NCBI RefSeq assembly: GCF_014257025.1
Contig: NZ_JACMSF010000021.1
Location: forward strand, 60,952-124,951
Source of the DNA: Streptomyces cupreus
GTDB taxonomy: Bacteria > Actinomycetota > Actinomycetes > Streptomycetales > Streptomycetaceae
Length of the DNA stretch: 64,000 nucleotides
Reading direction: 5' to 3'
The translations under genes were made by a program, and so were the position numbers. Of the stretch, positions 1-8,142 are shown piece after piece (position 1 is the stretch's first letter; each line of letters begins with the position of its first letter). The notes beneath the pieces were generated by a model. That model was given only the letters and a program-made list of their open reading frames with translations. It made no database searches and was not told the DNA's origin.

Positions 1-563
1 GCCTCGCCGGACGGCTGCTCGCCGGCCGCCACGAGGGCCGCGTACCGCTCGCCCCAGTCGTCGACCTCGGCCTGAATGCGCTTCCAGTCCTCCTTGGTGT
101 ACGTCGCGGCGCGGCGCTGGGACTCGGCGTACGCCTCGGTGTTGCCCCAGCGTGCCTCCGCCTCCTCGCGGTACTGCTCGGGGTCCTTTTCCCCGAAGAC
201 CTCGAAGCGCTCCTCCGGCGTGAGATTGATCCCCATCTTGCGTGCCTCCATGGCCTGCTCCACGGCCGCCGCCATCTTCTGCAGCTTCTCGATCCGGGCG
301 GTCAGCAGCTCGTGCTGGCGGCGCAGATGCGCGCGCGGGTCGGTGTCCGGATCGTCGAGCAGGGCAGCGACCTCGTCGAGCGGAAAGCCGAGCTCCCGGT
401 AGAACAGGATCCGCTGCAACCGGTCCAGGTCGCCGTCGCTGTAGCGCCGGTGGCCCGCGTGGTTGCGCTCGCTGGGGACGAGCAGGCCTATGTCGTCGTA
501 GTGGTGCAGTGTGCGCACCGTCACTCCGGCGAAGCCCGCGACCTGTCCCACGGAGTAGCTCAC
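1..563 (-). CDS. MerR family transcriptional regulator, TipAL-like (3' end cut by window)
   Basis: The gene enters on the minus strand from a GTG at 563, with an AAGGGAG ribosome site about 9 nt upstream; its 3' end lies left of the window. The first 70 or so residues are a MerR winged helix (start VSYSVGQVAGFAGVTVRTLH, then a YDDIGLLVP turn and a HRRYSD wing). A long dimerisation helix and the beginning of a TipAS-like domain (EERFEVFGE, then WGNTEAYAES) follow. MerR proteins with TipAS domains bind hydrophobic drugs and activate their own promoter by untwisting an over-long spacer. The promoter just upstream has exactly that geometry. Ligand and other targets cannot be read from sequence. 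Confidence 0.9.
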   Translation of the reverse strand, partial: MSYSVGQVAGFAGVTVRTLHHYDDIGLLVPSERNHAGHRRYSDGDLDRLQRILFYRELGFPLDEVAALLDDPDTDPRAHLRRQHELLTARIEKLQKMAAAVEQAMEARKMGINLTPEERFEVFGEKDPEQYREEAEARWGNTEAYAESQRRAATYTKEDWKRIQAEVDDWGERYAALVAAGEQPSGE

Positions 564-593
564 TTCGTCCGCTCCCTTCTCGGTACGCACTCC

Positions 594-624
594 ACGGTGA
601 ATCCTCACGCCACGTGAGGTGCAA
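594..624 (-). promoter_or_regulatory. tipA-type MerR promoter/operator
   Basis: Read on the minus strand: -35 TTGCAC (624-619), a 19-nt spacer and -10 CACCGT (599-594). The spacer carries the inverted repeat CCTCACG/CGTGAGG (603-609 and 613-619). A 19-bp spacer holding the dyad is the hallmark of MerR-activated promoters, and the layout closely resembles the S. lividans tipA promoter as I remember it. It points at the merR gene, implying autoregulation. Confidence 0.8.
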
Positions 625-666
625 GCCCATTCGATATGGCCGTATCGCCTGGTTTGCCCGTTTATC

Positions 667-1959
667 GTGTCCCTCGTGCCTCAGGACACCGCGCCGCAGG
701 CGCCCGCCGCCCCGGCGCCCTCGGCACGCGCCCTGCTGCCGCTGATCCTCCCCTCCCTGCTGGTGGGCGTGGGTGCCAGCCTGCTGTTCCTCGGGGTGAG
801 CGAGGCGGCCGAGGCATTCCAGGACGTGCTCTGGCAGGACCTGCCCGACGCGCTGGGCGTGGGCCGCTACTCCGTGCTGTGGATGCTGGTCATGCTGACC
901 ACGACCGGAGTGGCCGTCGGTCTGGTGGTGTGGAAGGCGCCCGGGCACGCCGGACCCGATCCGGCCACCACCGGTCTGGCCGCGCCCACGCTGCCGCCCG
1001 TCGTGCTGCCGGGGCTGCTGCTGGCGGCCACCCTGATGCTCGCGGGCGGACCGAGTCTCGGCCCGGAGAACCCGATCATCGCCGTCAATGTGGGGCTCGC
1101 CGTCTGGTGCGGGCGCCGCTTCCTGCCCCGGGCGCCGGGCGCTCTGTGGGCCGCACTGGCGGAGGCCGCGACGATCGGCGCGCTGTTCGGCACACCGGTG
1201 GCGGCGGCGCTGGTGATCTCGGAGGCACTGGCCGGACGGCAGACGAAGGGGGCGCTGTGGGACAACGTCTTCGCGCCGCTCGTGGCGGCCGCCGCCGGGG
1301 CGATCACCACCACGCTGGTGGCGCATCCGAGCTTCGACCTGGATCTGCCGGCCTTCGGGCGACCCGGCTGGGGCGATCTGCTGACGGCCCTGGTGATCGC
1401 GTCGGCGGGCGCGCTGCTCGGAATGGCGGCGGTGTACGCCTTCCCGTACGTCCACGCCGCCTTCGCCCGGCTGCGGCACCCGATGCTGATGCTTCCGCTG
1501 GGCGGGCTCGTGCTGGGGCTGCTGGGGGCCCTGGGCGGGCATCTGACGCTCTTCAAGGGGCTGGACGAGGTCGCGGAGCTGGCGAGCGATCCCGAGGGCT
1601 GGTCGGCGGGCGGGTTCGCGGGGATGGCGGTGGTGAAGCTGGCCGCGCTGCTCGTCGCCACCTGCTGCGGCTTCCGGGGCGGGCGGATCTTCCCGGCCGT
1701 GTTCGTCGGGACGGCCCTGGGCCTGTGCGCCCATGCCCTGGTGCCGGACGTGCATCCGGCGCTCGGGGTCGCGACGGGCGTGCTCGGGGTGCTGCTCGCC
1801 ATCACCCGGCAGGGCTGGGTGAGCCTGTTCACCGCCGCCGTCCTGGTGTCCTCCCCCGAGATCCTGGCCCTGTTGTGCATCGCGTCGCTCCCCGCCTGGC
1901 TGCTGGTGACCGGACGCCCGCAGATGCAACTGCGCGAGGACGGCACTCCCGTCCGCTGA
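667..1959 (+). CDS. ClC-type chloride channel/antiporter family membrane protein
   Basis: About 430 residues with at least ten hydrophobic segments. ClC landmarks are visible: GPSLGPENP corresponds to the GREGP selectivity motif and keeps its glutamate, and GGRIFPAVFVG corresponds to the GxFxP motif. The protein should move chloride or another anion across the cytoplasmic membrane, possibly in exchange for protons. GTG 667 is preferred over the GTG at 619, which lies in the merR promoter; GTG 676 is also possible. It is followed after 26 nt by glutamate decarboxylase, a pairing that suggests acid tolerance. Confidence 0.85.
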   Translation: MSLVPQDTAPQAPAAPAPSARALLPLILPSLLVGVGASLLFLGVSEAAEAFQDVLWQDLPDALGVGRYSVLWMLVMLTTTGVAVGLVVWKAPGHAGPDPATTGLAAPTLPPVVLPGLLLAATLMLAGGPSLGPENPIIAVNVGLAVWCGRRFLPRAPGALWAALAEAATIGALFGTPVAAALVISEALAGRQTKGALWDNVFAPLVAAAAGAITTTLVAHPSFDLDLPAFGRPGWGDLLTALVIASAGALLGMAAVYAFPYVHAAFARLRHPMLMLPLGGLVLGLLGALGGHLTLFKGLDEVAELASDPEGWSAGGFAGMAVVKLAALLVATCCGFRGGRIFPAVFVGTALGLCAHALVPDVHPALGVATGVLGVLLAITRQGWVSLFTAAVLVSSPEILALLCIASLPAWLLVTGRPQMQLREDGTPVR

Positions 1960-1985
1960 ACACCCCGAACCACTAGGAGACTTCG

Positions 1986-3380
1986 ATGGCACTGCACAAA
2001 GGACCCGACCGACCCGACCAGCGCCCTGCGTCCGTCAATCCCTTCTACGGGGAGGCCAATCCGGTCGGCGGCATGACCGAGGCGCCGCCCCAGCACCGGC
2101 TCCCGGACAGCCCGCTGCCGCCGACGACGGCCTACCAGCTCGTCCACGACGAACTGATGCTGGACGGCAACTCCCGGCTGAATCTCGCCACCTTCGTCAC
2201 CACCTGGATGGAGCCGCAGGCCGGGGTGCTGATGACGGAGTGCCGGGACAAGAACATGATCGACAAGGACGAGTACCCGCGCACCGCCGAGCTGGAGCGG
2301 CGCTGTGTGGCGATGCTCGCCGACCTGTGGAACGCGCCCGATCCGTCGGCCGCCGTGGGCTGTTCGACGACCGGTTCCAGCGAGGCGTGCATGCTCGCGG
2401 GGATGGCGCTCAAGCGCCGGTGGAGCAAACGGAACACGGGTGGCCGCCCGAATCTCGTCATGGGCGTCAACGTCCAGGTCTGCTGGGAGAAGTTCTGCAA
2501 CTTCTGGGAGGTGGAGGCCCGCATGGTCCCGATGGAGGGCGGCCGGTACCACCTCGATCCCCAGGTGGCGGCCGAGCTGTGCGACGAGAACACCATCGGG
2601 GTCGTGGGCGTCCTCGGCTCCACCTTCGACGGGTCCTACGAGCCCATCGCCGACCTGTGCGCCGCCCTGGACGCCTTCCAGGAGCGCACCGGGCTCGACA
2701 TCCCGGTGCATGTGGACGGCGCCTCGGGCGGGATGGTCGCCCCCTTCCTCGACGAGGACCTGGTCTGGGACTTCCGCCTCCCGCGCGTGGCCTCCATCAA
2801 CACCTCCGGGCACAAGTACGGGCTGGTCTACCCGGGCGTCGGCTGGGCGCTGTGGCGCGACAAGGCGGCGCTGCCCGAGGAACTCGTCTTCCGCGTGAAC
2901 TACCTGGGCGGCGACATGCCGACCTTCGCGCTGAACTTCTCCCGCCCCGGCGCCCAGGTCGTCGCGCAGTACTACACCTTTCTTAGGCTGGGCCGCGAGG
3001 GCTACCGGGCCGTGCAACAGGCCTCCCGGGACGTCGCGAACCGTCTCGCCGGGCACATCGAGTCCCTCGGCGACTTCGAACTGCTCACCCGAGGCGACCA
3101 GTTGCCCGTCTTCGCCTTCACCACGGCGCCGGACGTGAAGGCGTACGACGTCTTCGACGTGTCCCGCAGGCTGCGCGAGCACGGCTGGCTGGTCCCCGCG
3201 TACACCTTCCCGCCGAACCGTGAGGACCTGTCCGTGCTGAGGGTGGTGTGCCGCAACGGCTTCTCGACGGACCTCGCCGCCCTGCTCATGGACGACCTCC
3301 AACGCCTGCTGCCGGAACTGCGACGGCAGCAGCATCCCTTGGGGCGCGAGGCGGCGCGGGCGACGGCGTTTCATCACTAG
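1986..3380 (+). CDS. gad: Glutamate decarboxylase
   Basis: A 464-residue pyridoxal-phosphate enzyme that decarboxylates glutamate to GABA and consumes a proton. The PLP lysine is K277 in the motif TSGHKYG, matching K276 of E. coli GadB. DVDGASGG-type cofactor contacts (HVDGASGGMVAPF) lie upstream. An AGGAG site precedes the ATG by 6 nt. Length and N-terminus match the bacterial GadA/B family. It is probably cotranscribed with the upstream ClC gene; in E. coli a ClC antiporter is known to support glutamate-dependent acid resistance. Confidence 0.95.
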   Translation: MALHKGPDRPDQRPASVNPFYGEANPVGGMTEAPPQHRLPDSPLPPTTAYQLVHDELMLDGNSRLNLATFVTTWMEPQAGVLMTECRDKNMIDKDEYPRTAELERRCVAMLADLWNAPDPSAAVGCSTTGSSEACMLAGMALKRRWSKRNTGGRPNLVMGVNVQVCWEKFCNFWEVEARMVPMEGGRYHLDPQVAAELCDENTIGVVGVLGSTFDGSYEPIADLCAALDAFQERTGLDIPVHVDGASGGMVAPFLDEDLVWDFRLPRVASINTSGHKYGLVYPGVGWALWRDKAALPEELVFRVNYLGGDMPTFALNFSRPGAQVVAQYYTFLRLGREGYRAVQQASRDVANRLAGHIESLGDFELLTRGDQLPVFAFTTAPDVKAYDVFDVSRRLREHGWLVPAYTFPPNREDLSVLRVVCRNGFSTDLAALLMDDLQRLLPELRRQQHPLGREAARATAFHH

Positions 3381-3500
3381 GGCGCGTTTCGCCGCAAGGC
3401 GCGCTCGCCGTTTCATGGCCCCCCCGATCTGCGGTGCTCAGCAGCCGATTGCTACTTCTGATACACCGCAGACCGGGCCCGGGTTCCACCCCGCACCCGA

Positions 3501-4262
3501 CTACTTGCTCAGCCGCCCGAACCGCCGCACCGCCAGCGGGAAGAACACCCCCAGCAGCACCAACGGCCAGACGACCGCCGCCCCCACATGCTCCGTGCCC
3601 GTGCCGGCGAACAGGTCGCGTACGGCCGTCGCCGTCCGGGACATCGGGTTCCACTCGACGGCCGTGCCCAGCCAGTCGGGCATGGAGCCGGGATGGGCGA
3701 GGGCGTTGGACAGGAAGCCGATCGGCCAGACCAGGATCTGCACCGCCTGCACCATCTCCGGCTTCCCGGCCACCAGCGCCAGGTGGATGCCGATCCACAG
3801 CATGGCGAAGCGGAAGAGCAGCAGCAGTCCCACGGCGCCCAGGAAGGCGCCCAGGTCGCCATCCACGCGCCAGCCGAGCGCATACCCGACGGCCATCATC
3901 ACCGTCAGGGCCAGTGCCGACTGGAGCATGTCGGCTGCGGAACGGCCCACCAGCACTGCCCCGTTGGCCATCGGCATGGTACGGAACCGGTCGATCACGC
4001 CCTTGTTGAGATCCTGGGTGACCGCGATCATCGTGCCCTCCAGGCCGAAGGCCATGGTGAGCGCGAGCATGCCGGGGACGAGATAGTCGATGTAGGAGCC
4101 CTCAACGCCCCGGCCGCCCCCGATGAGGTAGCCGAACATCAGCAGCAGCATGACGGGGAAGACCAGGCTGACCACGACCTGCACGGGCTGCCGTGCCCAG
4201 TGGGCGAGTTCACGGCGGGTCATGGTCCAGGAGTCGGTCAGCGCGTAGGTGCTCAAGGTCAT
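3501..4262 (-). CDS. ABC-2 type drug exporter permease (DrrB-like)
   Basis: 253 residues with six hydrophobic segments typical of ABC-2 permeases. An N-terminal amphipathic stretch (TRRELAHWARQPVQ) precedes the first membrane span. The motif RFRTMPMANGAVLVGR in the cytoplasmic loop is characteristic of DrrB-like proteins. The ATG at 4262 overlaps the ATPase stop codon in an ATGA, so translation is coupled; an open frame continues upstream but has no plausible start. With the adjacent ATPase it should form an exporter of hydrophobic drugs or antibiotics. Confidence 0.92.
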   Translation of the reverse strand: MTLSTYALTDSWTMTRRELAHWARQPVQVVVSLVFPVMLLLMFGYLIGGGRGVEGSYIDYLVPGMLALTMAFGLEGTMIAVTQDLNKGVIDRFRTMPMANGAVLVGRSAADMLQSALALTVMMAVGYALGWRVDGDLGAFLGAVGLLLLFRFAMLWIGIHLALVAGKPEMVQAVQILVWPIGFLSNALAHPGSMPDWLGTAVEWNPMSRTATAVRDLFAGTGTEHVGAAVVWPLVLLGVFFPLAVRRFGRLSK

Positions 4263-5215
4263 GCGGGCTCCTTCACTCGGCGGTCGTCTCCGGTCAGGTG
4301 CAGGAACACCTCGTCCAGGGTCGGGCGGCGCAGGGCGACGTCCTCCGCCTCGATGCCGGCCTCCTGAAGGGCCCGTACGACCCCGGAGAGCGCCGCCATC
4401 CGGTCGGTGACCGGGGCGCTCAGCAGCCGGCGGTCGGTGTCGACCCGGACGCCCGCCGGGTCGAACGGCAACAGGGCGACGGCGGCGCCCAGTTGGCCCG
4501 CGTCGCGCAGGACGACGTCGATGCGGTCGCCGCCGGTGGCCGCCTTCAGCTCGTCGGCCGTGCCGTCGGCGACGACCCGTCCGGCGTCCACGACCGAGAT
4601 GCGGTCGGCGAGCTGGTCGGCCTCCTCCAGGTACTGGGTGGCGAGCAGGACCGTCGTACCGCCGCCGACCAGGGAGCGGACCGCGGTCCACACCTCGGCG
4701 CGGCCGCGTGGGTCGAGGCCGGTCGTGGGTTCGTCCAGGAACAGCACCTCCGGGTCGGTGATCAGGGACGCGGCGAGGTCCAGGCGTCGCCGCATACCGC
4801 CGCTGTACTGCCGTACCGCCTTGCGGCCGGTGTCGGTGAGGCCGAAGCGCTCCAAGAGCTCGTCGGCGCGCACGCGCGCGTGGCGGGCGCCCAGGTGGTA
4901 CAGACGGCCGAACAGCTCCAGGTTCTGCCTGCCGCCGAGCTCCTCGTCGAGGGCCGCGTGCTGGCCGAGCAGGCCGATGCGGACGCGGACCGCGCGGGAC
5001 TCGGTCACCACGTCGTGCCCGGCCACCTCGATCCGGCCGCTGTCGGGCCGCAGGAGGGTGGAGAGGACGCGGACCAAGGTGGTCTTGCCCGCGCCGTTCG
5101 GCCCCAGCACCCCGTGCACGGTGCCGCGCGCGACCCGTAGGTCGAGCCCGTCCAGTGCCTTCTTCTCGCCGTACTTCTTGTGTGCGCCTTCGACGGTGAT
5201 CGCCGTGTCGGCCAC
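4259..5215 (-). CDS. ABC transporter ATP-binding protein (DrrA-like)
   Basis: 318 residues. Walker A GPNGAGKTTL, ABC signature YSGGMRRRLDLAA and Walker B VLFLDEPTTGLD are intact, followed by the H-loop region LLATQYLEEADQ. The C-terminal extension and LDEVFLHLTG ending match the DrrA drug-resistance subfamily. The chosen start is GTG 5215 behind GGAGAG; the in-frame TTG at 5236 falls inside an operator-like palindrome and is unlikely. It powers the downstream permease and is preceded on the same strand by a PadR repressor gene, so drug-induced derepression is likely. Confidence 0.93.
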   Translation of the reverse strand: MADTAITVEGAHKKYGEKKALDGLDLRVARGTVHGVLGPNGAGKTTLVRVLSTLLRPDSGRIEVAGHDVVTESRAVRVRIGLLGQHAALDEELGGRQNLELFGRLYHLGARHARVRADELLERFGLTDTGRKAVRQYSGGMRRRLDLAASLITDPEVLFLDEPTTGLDPRGRAEVWTAVRSLVGGGTTVLLATQYLEEADQLADRISVVDAGRVVADGTADELKAATGGDRIDVVLRDAGQLGAAVALLPFDPAGVRVDTDRRLLSAPVTDRMAALSGVVRALQEAGIEAEDVALRRPTLDEVFLHLTGDDRRVKEPA

Positions 5216-5229
5216 GGACTCTCCTTCGT

Positions 5230-5291
5230 TAGTCAAAGTTGACTACCCGCCCGAGGCTAATACCCCGGACTTCAGTCGTCAAACTTGATTA
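5230..5291 (-). promoter_or_regulatory. Paired PadR-type operator sites before the ABC exporter
   Basis: Site 1 (5230-5245) is TAGTCAA-AG-TTGACTA with perfect 7-bp arms. Site 2 (about 5276-5291) is the related CGTCAA-AC-TTGATT. Site 2 overlaps a possible -35 (TTGACG) and site 1 lies next to the ATPase ribosome site, so binding would block both promoter and early elongation. The adjacent PadR protein is the obvious binder. Confidence 0.6.
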
Positions 5292-5930
5292 GCGCACATC
5301 GCCCGGATGCCGCTCTCCCGTCGCGTACGGGTTCTCCTCGCCCTCCGTGAGGACACCGACGAACGGCTCGCCCTCCCCCGCGAAGGTGTACGCGCCGCCC
5401 TCGATCCGGTCGATCAGCCCCTGGGTCCACTCGGCCTCGGCGTCGGCCGTATGGACCCAGAGGTTCATGATCTCGCCGATATGGCCCAGCTGGCCGGGGC
5501 CCTCCTCGGGCACGTAGTGCTCAGTGACGGCCGACCGCCACTCCTCGCTGCGCCGGATCCGCTCCTTGAGCAGGGCCACCGTCTCCGCGCGCGGGAGGTC
5601 GACCATGAAGCCGATGGCCGCCGACTTCACGTCCATCTTCTGGTCGTAGGAGGTCAGCGCCTCACGGACCAGCCGCAGATACTCCTCGGTGCCCTGGTCC
5701 GTGATCTCGTACTCGGTGCGGGGCGGGCCCCCTGCCGTGGACGGCGCGATCTCGTGCGCGTGCAGCAGTCCCTGCTTCGCCATCTGCTTCAGGGCGTGAT
5801 AGATCGAGCCGGGCTTGGCGTTGGACCACTCGTGCGCGCCCCAGTACTCCAGGTCGTTGCGCACCTGGTAGCCGTGGGCCCGACCGTGCTGACGCACCGC
5901 GCCGAGCACCAGGAGACGGATCGCTGACAT
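5289..5930 (-). CDS. PadR family transcriptional repressor
   Basis: 213 residues. The N-terminal 80 residues form the PadR winged helix (LLVLGAVRQHGRAHGYQVR and PGSIYHALKQMAKQGLL). The C-terminal half is the helical Vir_act_alpha_C type dimerisation domain. PadR members adjoining DrrAB-like exporters usually repress them and release DNA on binding the drug. The gene lies 73 bp upstream of the ATPase on the same strand, with two TCAA-NN-TTGA type palindromes in the gap, which supports this role. The effector is unknown. Confidence 0.9.
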   Translation of the reverse strand: MSAIRLLVLGAVRQHGRAHGYQVRNDLEYWGAHEWSNAKPGSIYHALKQMAKQGLLHAHEIAPSTAGGPPRTEYEITDQGTEEYLRLVREALTSYDQKMDVKSAAIGFMVDLPRAETVALLKERIRRSEEWRSAVTEHYVPEEGPGQLGHIGEIMNLWVHTADAEAEWTQGLIDRIEGGAYTFAGEGEPFVGVLTEGEENPYATGERHPGDVR

Positions 5931-5948
5931 GCGGTCCAGGTTATGACC

Positions 5949-6485
5949 TCAGCTTTCGGCGAGGGCAACCAGATCGAACGCCGTCTTCCCGTCCAGGGAC
6001 TCCCGGATGATGTCGGCGTGCCCCGCGTGCCGGGCCGACTCGCGGATCAGGTGCAGCACCAGCCAGCGCAGGGACACCCGGCCCTCCGGCGGGAACCACG
6101 GCATGTCGGGCAGCGCGAAGGTGTCGTCGAGGCTCGGCGCCGAGCGGATGAAGGCCTCGGTCTCGGCGGCGACCTTCTCCCAGTAGTCCAGCTGCGAGGC
6201 GACCGTCTCCCCGTCGACCAGCATGAAGCACTCGTGCCAGTTCGACCGGTCCCGCAGCACGGCCGGCGGCTCGCCCTTGGCCAGCGAGATCCAGTACTGC
6301 TCGACCTCGGCCACATGCTTGACCAGACCGGCCAGGGACAGCTCGCTGGCGCTGGGCCGCGAGGACGCCTGCTCGTCGGTCAGCGCGAGCACCGCCCGGC
6401 GGATGCCGCCGCGCTGCTCGGCCAGGAAGTTCAGCAGGGCTCCGCGCTCGTCGCCGTACTCTTCCGCGGGAACCTGGGTGACCAT
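5949..6485 (-). CDS. DinB/DUF664-like metal-binding protein
   Basis: 178 residues, predicted all-helical. Histidines in LVKHVAEVEQYW and in RHAGHADIIRE occupy the positions of the DinB three-histidine metal site. In Actinobacteria such proteins include mycothiol- or bacillithiol-dependent transferases and enzymes of unknown reaction. ATG 6485 was chosen; an upstream in-frame start at 6524 would add a basic, unconserved stretch. It ends 18 bp from the padR start and may be a separate unit. The reaction is unknown. Confidence 0.75.
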   Translation of the reverse strand: MVTQVPAEEYGDERGALLNFLAEQRGGIRRAVLALTDEQASSRPSASELSLAGLVKHVAEVEQYWISLAKGEPPAVLRDRSNWHECFMLVDGETVASQLDYWEKVAAETEAFIRSAPSLDDTFALPDMPWFPPEGRVSLRWLVLHLIRESARHAGHADIIRESLDGKTAFDLVALAES

Positions 6486-6586
6486 GGCGGCCGCCTTTCG
6501 TCGGTGTGGCTCCTTGCCTGACACCGACGAAGCTACGGGCCATTGAGGTCAGGTTCCGTCCTCAATGGCCCGCCCGGTCGAAAGAT

Positions 6587-8047
6587 CTAGAACGGGAACC
6601 CGCTCCGCCCGTGCTGCACAGAGATCCACTTCAGCGTGGTGAACGCGTCCAGCATCGTCTCGCCGTTCAGGCGGCCGAGGCCGGAGTGCTTCTCGCCGCC
6701 GAAGGGGACGATCGGCTCGTCGTGGACGGTGCCGTCGTTCACATGGAACATGCCCGTGTCGATCCGCTTGGCGAAGGACACGCCCCGCTCGACGTCACCG
6801 GTGTGGACGGCGCCGCTCAGGCCGTAGGGGGTGTCGTTGACGAGGCGTACGGCCTCCTCCTCGCCGTCGAACGGGATGAGGAAGACGACCGGGCCGAAGA
6901 CCTCCTGCTGGAGCAGGGCGGAGTCGGCCGGCAGGCCGGTCAGCACGGACGGCTCGACCAGGTTGTCGGTGGTCGCACCCCGCACCAGCGCGGTCGCGCC
7001 CTCGGCGACGGCCTGCTCGACGACGCCCGAAAGGGCGTCCGCCTGCGAGGAGTTGATGACCGGGCCGATGACGGTCTCCGGGTCGCGAGGGTCGCCCGAC
7101 TTGAGCGTTTTCACCTTGGTGACGAACTTCTCGGTGAACTCGTCCGCGATCGTACGGTCGACCAGGACGCGGTTGGCGGCCATGCAGACCTGGCCCTGGT
7201 GGACGTACCGGCTGAAGACCGCGGCGTCGACGGCGTAGTCGAGGTCGGCGTCGTCAAGGACCACCAGTGCGCTGTTGCCGCCGAGTTCGAGGACGGAGCG
7301 CTTGAAGTGCGAGGCGCAGACGGTGGCGACATGGCGGCCGACCTTGTCGGAGCCGGTGAACGAGATGACCTTCGGAATGGGGTGCTCGATGAAGGCGTCG
7401 CCGATCTCCGCTATGTCGGTGACGACGACATTGAGCAGACCGGCGGGCAGGCCCGCGTCCTCGAAGAGCTTCGCGACCAAAGTGCCGCCGACGATCGGGG
7501 TGTTCTGGTGCGGCTTGAGGACCACGCCGTTGCCGAGCGCGAGGGCCGGGGCGACCGACTTCAGCGACAGCAGGAAGGGGAAGTTGAAGGGGCTGATCAC
7601 ACCGACGACACCGACCGGGACGCGGTAGACGCGGTTCTCCTTGCCGTCCACCGGCGAGGGGATGATCCGGCCCTCGGGGCGCAGCGCCAGATGGACCGCC
7701 TCGCGCAGGAACTCCTTGGCGAGGTGGAGTTCGAAGCCCGCCTTGAGACGCGTACCGCCGAGTTCGGCGATGATCATCTCGCTGATCTCCGCCTCACGGT
7801 CCTCGATCAGTCTGAGGACCTTCTCGAAGACGGCGCGACGCGCGTACGCGTTGGTCGCGGCCCATTCCTTCTGGGCGCGCGCGGCGGCCTGGTAGGCCTG
7901 ATCCACCTCGTCGACCGTGGCTATGGTGATCGAGGCGAGCTTCTCACCGTCGTACGGGTTGAAGTCGATGATGTCCCAGGAGCCAGTGCCCGGGCGCCAC
8001 TCACCGTCGATGTACTGCTGGGCCAGGTCGGTGAAGTAGGACGACAT
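6587..8047 (-). CDS. NAD(P)-dependent aldehyde dehydrogenase
   Basis: 486 residues, full length for the ALDH superfamily. It oxidises an aldehyde to a carboxylate. Catalytic C288 sits in GQVCMAANR and the general-base E254 in LELGGNSAL. The substrate-side motifs FTGSDKVGRHV and EVFGPVVFLIPF are present. The sequence looks closest to benzaldehyde/vanillin dehydrogenases (FNPYDGEKLASI near the N-terminus), but the substrate is inferred only. Start ATG 8047 has GAGGGAT upstream; an earlier in-frame ATG at 8074 lacks a ribosome site. Confidence 0.92.
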   Translation of the reverse strand: MSSYFTDLAQQYIDGEWRPGTGSWDIIDFNPYDGEKLASITIATVDEVDQAYQAAARAQKEWAATNAYARRAVFEKVLRLIEDREAEISEMIIAELGGTRLKAGFELHLAKEFLREAVHLALRPEGRIIPSPVDGKENRVYRVPVGVVGVISPFNFPFLLSLKSVAPALALGNGVVLKPHQNTPIVGGTLVAKLFEDAGLPAGLLNVVVTDIAEIGDAFIEHPIPKVISFTGSDKVGRHVATVCASHFKRSVLELGGNSALVVLDDADLDYAVDAAVFSRYVHQGQVCMAANRVLVDRTIADEFTEKFVTKVKTLKSGDPRDPETVIGPVINSSQADALSGVVEQAVAEGATALVRGATTDNLVEPSVLTGLPADSALLQQEVFGPVVFLIPFDGEEEAVRLVNDTPYGLSGAVHTGDVERGVSFAKRIDTGMFHVNDGTVHDEPIVPFGGEKHSGLGRLNGETMLDAFTTLKWISVQHGRSGFPF

Positions 8048-8142
8048 GTGATCCCTCAAATCCCTAGCGGACATCCCTGCGGAACACCTGATCAGCTTCT
8101 GATCATCTCCACGGTCTGATCACACGTCATCGTACTTGTGTT

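Noticed and set aside
867..3416. 849-residue minus-strand open frame opposite the ClC and gad genes
   Set aside because: Composition is Arg/His/Gly-rich without domains, and it is antisense to two well-supported genes; a high-GC artefact.
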